This document shows positions 12,391 through 13,794 of a stretch of DNA of 13,794 bases, one piece after another (within the stretch, counting starts at the first letter, position 1; each line of letters opens with the position of its first letter). The position numbers and the translations under genes were made by a program. A model generated the notes under the pieces. It made no database searches, was not told where the DNA came from, and saw nothing but the letters and a program-made list of their open reading frames with translations. The stretch comes from Deltaproteobacteria bacterium (GTDB lineage: Bacteria > Desulfobacterota > Binatia > UBA9968): positions 1 to 13,794 of the forward strand of contig JAHKKJ010000032.1 of the NCBI GenBank assembly GCA_020027655.1. Direction: 5' to 3'.

Positions 12391-13794
12391 TCTCCTCCCG
12401 CTCCTCCCCGCGACGCAAGTGTTGTTGACGGCGTTGGTTGTGATGGTGCTGGATCTCTTTCTCAAAGAAAACGAAAAAGGGCTCTTGGCTTGGATCGGGC
12501 TTTTGGGTCTGGTGCTCTGCGGGGTGGAGACCATGCTCCTGTGGGGCAGTCAGGACGGCGCCTTTGGTGATACTCTATTGCTGGATAATTTCGCGCTCTT
12601 CTTTACGCAGATTTTTCTTGGCGCCGCCGGGCTGACGATCCTCGCGTCGATTCATTATGTAAGAGAAACGAGAATTAACGAAGGCGAGTTCTATGCCCTG
12701 ATTCTCTTTGCCACGGTGGGCATGATTGTCATGGCCGCGGCCAACGATCTGATCGTTTTCTTCCTCGGCCTCGAAACCATGTCCGTCGCCGTCTACATTT
12801 TAACCGGTATGTGGCGCACTAGCAGCCGGTCCAGCGAAGCGGCCATGAAGTATTTTTTAATGGGCGCGTTCGCCACCGGCTTTCTGCTTTACGGCATCGC
12901 GTTGATCTACGGCGCCACCGGCTCGACTAATCTCAACGAAATCTCCGCTAATTTGGTCGAACCCATGACCGAGTGGCCGCTTTATCTCGCGGGTGGAGTT
13001 TTACTGTTATTGATTGGATTCGCTTTCAAAGTGGGGGCGGTGCCATTTCATTTTTGGATTCCAGACGTCTACGAAGGCGCGCCGACTCCGGTCACGGGTT
13101 TTATGTCGGTCGCGGTCAAGGCCGCCGCATTCGCCGCCTGGGTGCGTATCCTTATGCACAAGCTATCGCCCTTCGATAGCGACTGGGCCGCTCCGTTATG
13201 GCTGATGGCGATCGCCACGATGACGGTGGGAAACTTGCTCGCGCTGTCGCAAGCGAGCGTCAAACGGATGCTCGCCTATTCGAGCATCGCCCATGCGGGA
13301 TATCTGCTCATCGCACTGGTTGTGGGAGAGGAGTGGGGAGGATCGCCGCTGCTGTTCTATCTGGTAACCTACTCCCTTATGACCGTCGGTGCCTTCGCCG
13401 TGCTCGCCAGTCTCACGGACCAGGACGGCCCGCGGGAGAACTACAGTGATTTTGCCGGACTGGGATTCAAACGCCCCTTTCTCGCCGCAGCCATGTCGCT
13501 CTTCATGTTATCGCTGGCCGGTTTTCCTCCCCTCGCTGGGTTTACGGGCAAGTTCTACATCTTCCGTTCTGCGATCCTTGCCGGTCATACAAGTTTGGCG
13601 ATCATCGGTGTTCTCAACAGTCTTTTGTCGGTGATCTACTATCTGCGCGTCGTCGTGGCGATGTATATGGAGGAGGGGGGCGTCGAAGGAAAAAGCTTTC
13701 GCCAGTCGCCTTACCTCTATATTGCCGTCGCGCTGGCGATGTTTGGAACGGTTTATCTGGGAATTATTCCGGCCCGGGCCCTTGAGTGGAGCCG
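12380..13794 (+). CDS. nuoN: NADH-quinone oxidoreductase subunit N (ND2-type antiporter-like subunit), partial at 3' end
   Basis: An open frame of 471 complete codons runs off the right edge. The family is usually about 480 to 500 residues, so only a short C-terminal piece is missing. It is the antiporter-like pump nearest the quinone module. Key residues agree almost number for number with Escherichia coli NuoN: Glu132 in FFLGLETMSVAVYIL, Lys157, Lys217 and His224 in GFAFKVGAVPFHFW, Lys247, and Lys391 in GFTGKFYIF. The ATG overlaps the end of nuoM by 11 bases; a GGAG about 12 bases upstream may serve as Shine-Dalgarno. It is the usual last gene of a nuo operon, but what follows lies outside the window. 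Confidence 0.96.
   Translation, partial: MDVNLLPLLPATQVLLTALVVMVLDLFLKENEKGLLAWIGLLGLVLCGVETMLLWGSQDGAFGDTLLLDNFALFFTQIFLGAAGLTILASIHYVRETRINEGEFYALILFATVGMIVMAAANDLIVFFLGLETMSVAVYILTGMWRTSSRSSEAAMKYFLMGAFATGFLLYGIALIYGATGSTNLNEISANLVEPMTEWPLYLAGGVLLLLIGFAFKVGAVPFHFWIPDVYEGAPTPVTGFMSVAVKAAAFAAWVRILMHKLSPFDSDWAAPLWLMAIATMTVGNLLALSQASVKRMLAYSSIAHAGYLLIALVVGEEWGGSPLLFYLVTYSLMTVGAFAVLASLTDQDGPRENYSDFAGLGFKRPFLAAAMSLFMLSLAGFPPLAGFTGKFYIFRSAILAGHTSLAIIGVLNSLLSVIYYLRVVVAMYMEEGGVEGKSFRQSPYLYIAVALAMFGTVYLGIIPARALEWS

Overview
The window is bacterial, moderately GC-rich by eye, and almost entirely protein-coding. It holds one truncated gene on the minus strand (a CapA-family metallophosphatase, 1-963), a 343-base divergent spacer, and then a long plus-strand operon for proton-pumping NADH:quinone oxidoreductase (respiratory complex I, NDH-1) from 1307 to the right edge. 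The subunit set, with NuoC and NuoD separate and NuoE, NuoF and NuoG all present, points to an aerobic or facultatively respiring Gram-negative-type bacterium. The style of NuoA and NuoH and the repeat-bearing gaps suggest a deltaproteobacterial or related uncultivated lineage (Desulfobacterota, Binatota or NC10 style), but that is a weak inference.

Gene order is nuoA-C-D-E-F-G-H-J-K-L-M-N. Spacing is very tight (overlaps of 4, 7 and 11 bases at G/H, K/L and M/N; gaps of 3 to 18 bases elsewhere) except for two gaps, D/E (96 bases) and F/G (73 bases). Each of these gaps is filled by a striking hairpin-like element built of short tandem units: heptads in D/E and octads in F/G. The F/G element also supplies the last four residues and the stop codon of NuoF.

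The most notable point is what is missing. nuoB (cluster N2) and nuoI (clusters N6a and N6b) are cleanly absent from their usual places between A and C and between H and J, with only 6 and 15 bases left there. These two subunits carry the Fe-S chain from NuoG to quinone, so the encoded complex is incomplete unless they lie elsewhere. NuoG is also compact: all four cluster-binding motifs (N1b, N5, N4, N7) are kept, but the molybdopterin-oxidoreductase-like part is much shortened.

How the parts work together: NuoF and NuoE oxidise NADH and pass electrons through NuoG towards the NuoC/NuoD quinone-site module. NuoH, A, J and K link that module to the antiporter-like pumps NuoL, M and N. The key charged residues of the membrane arm are all present, so the operon looks functional. 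A probable promoter and then a strong intrinsic-terminator-like hairpin sit just before nuoA, which raises the possibility of transcriptional attenuation. I found no insertion sequence, CRISPR array, tRNA or rRNA.
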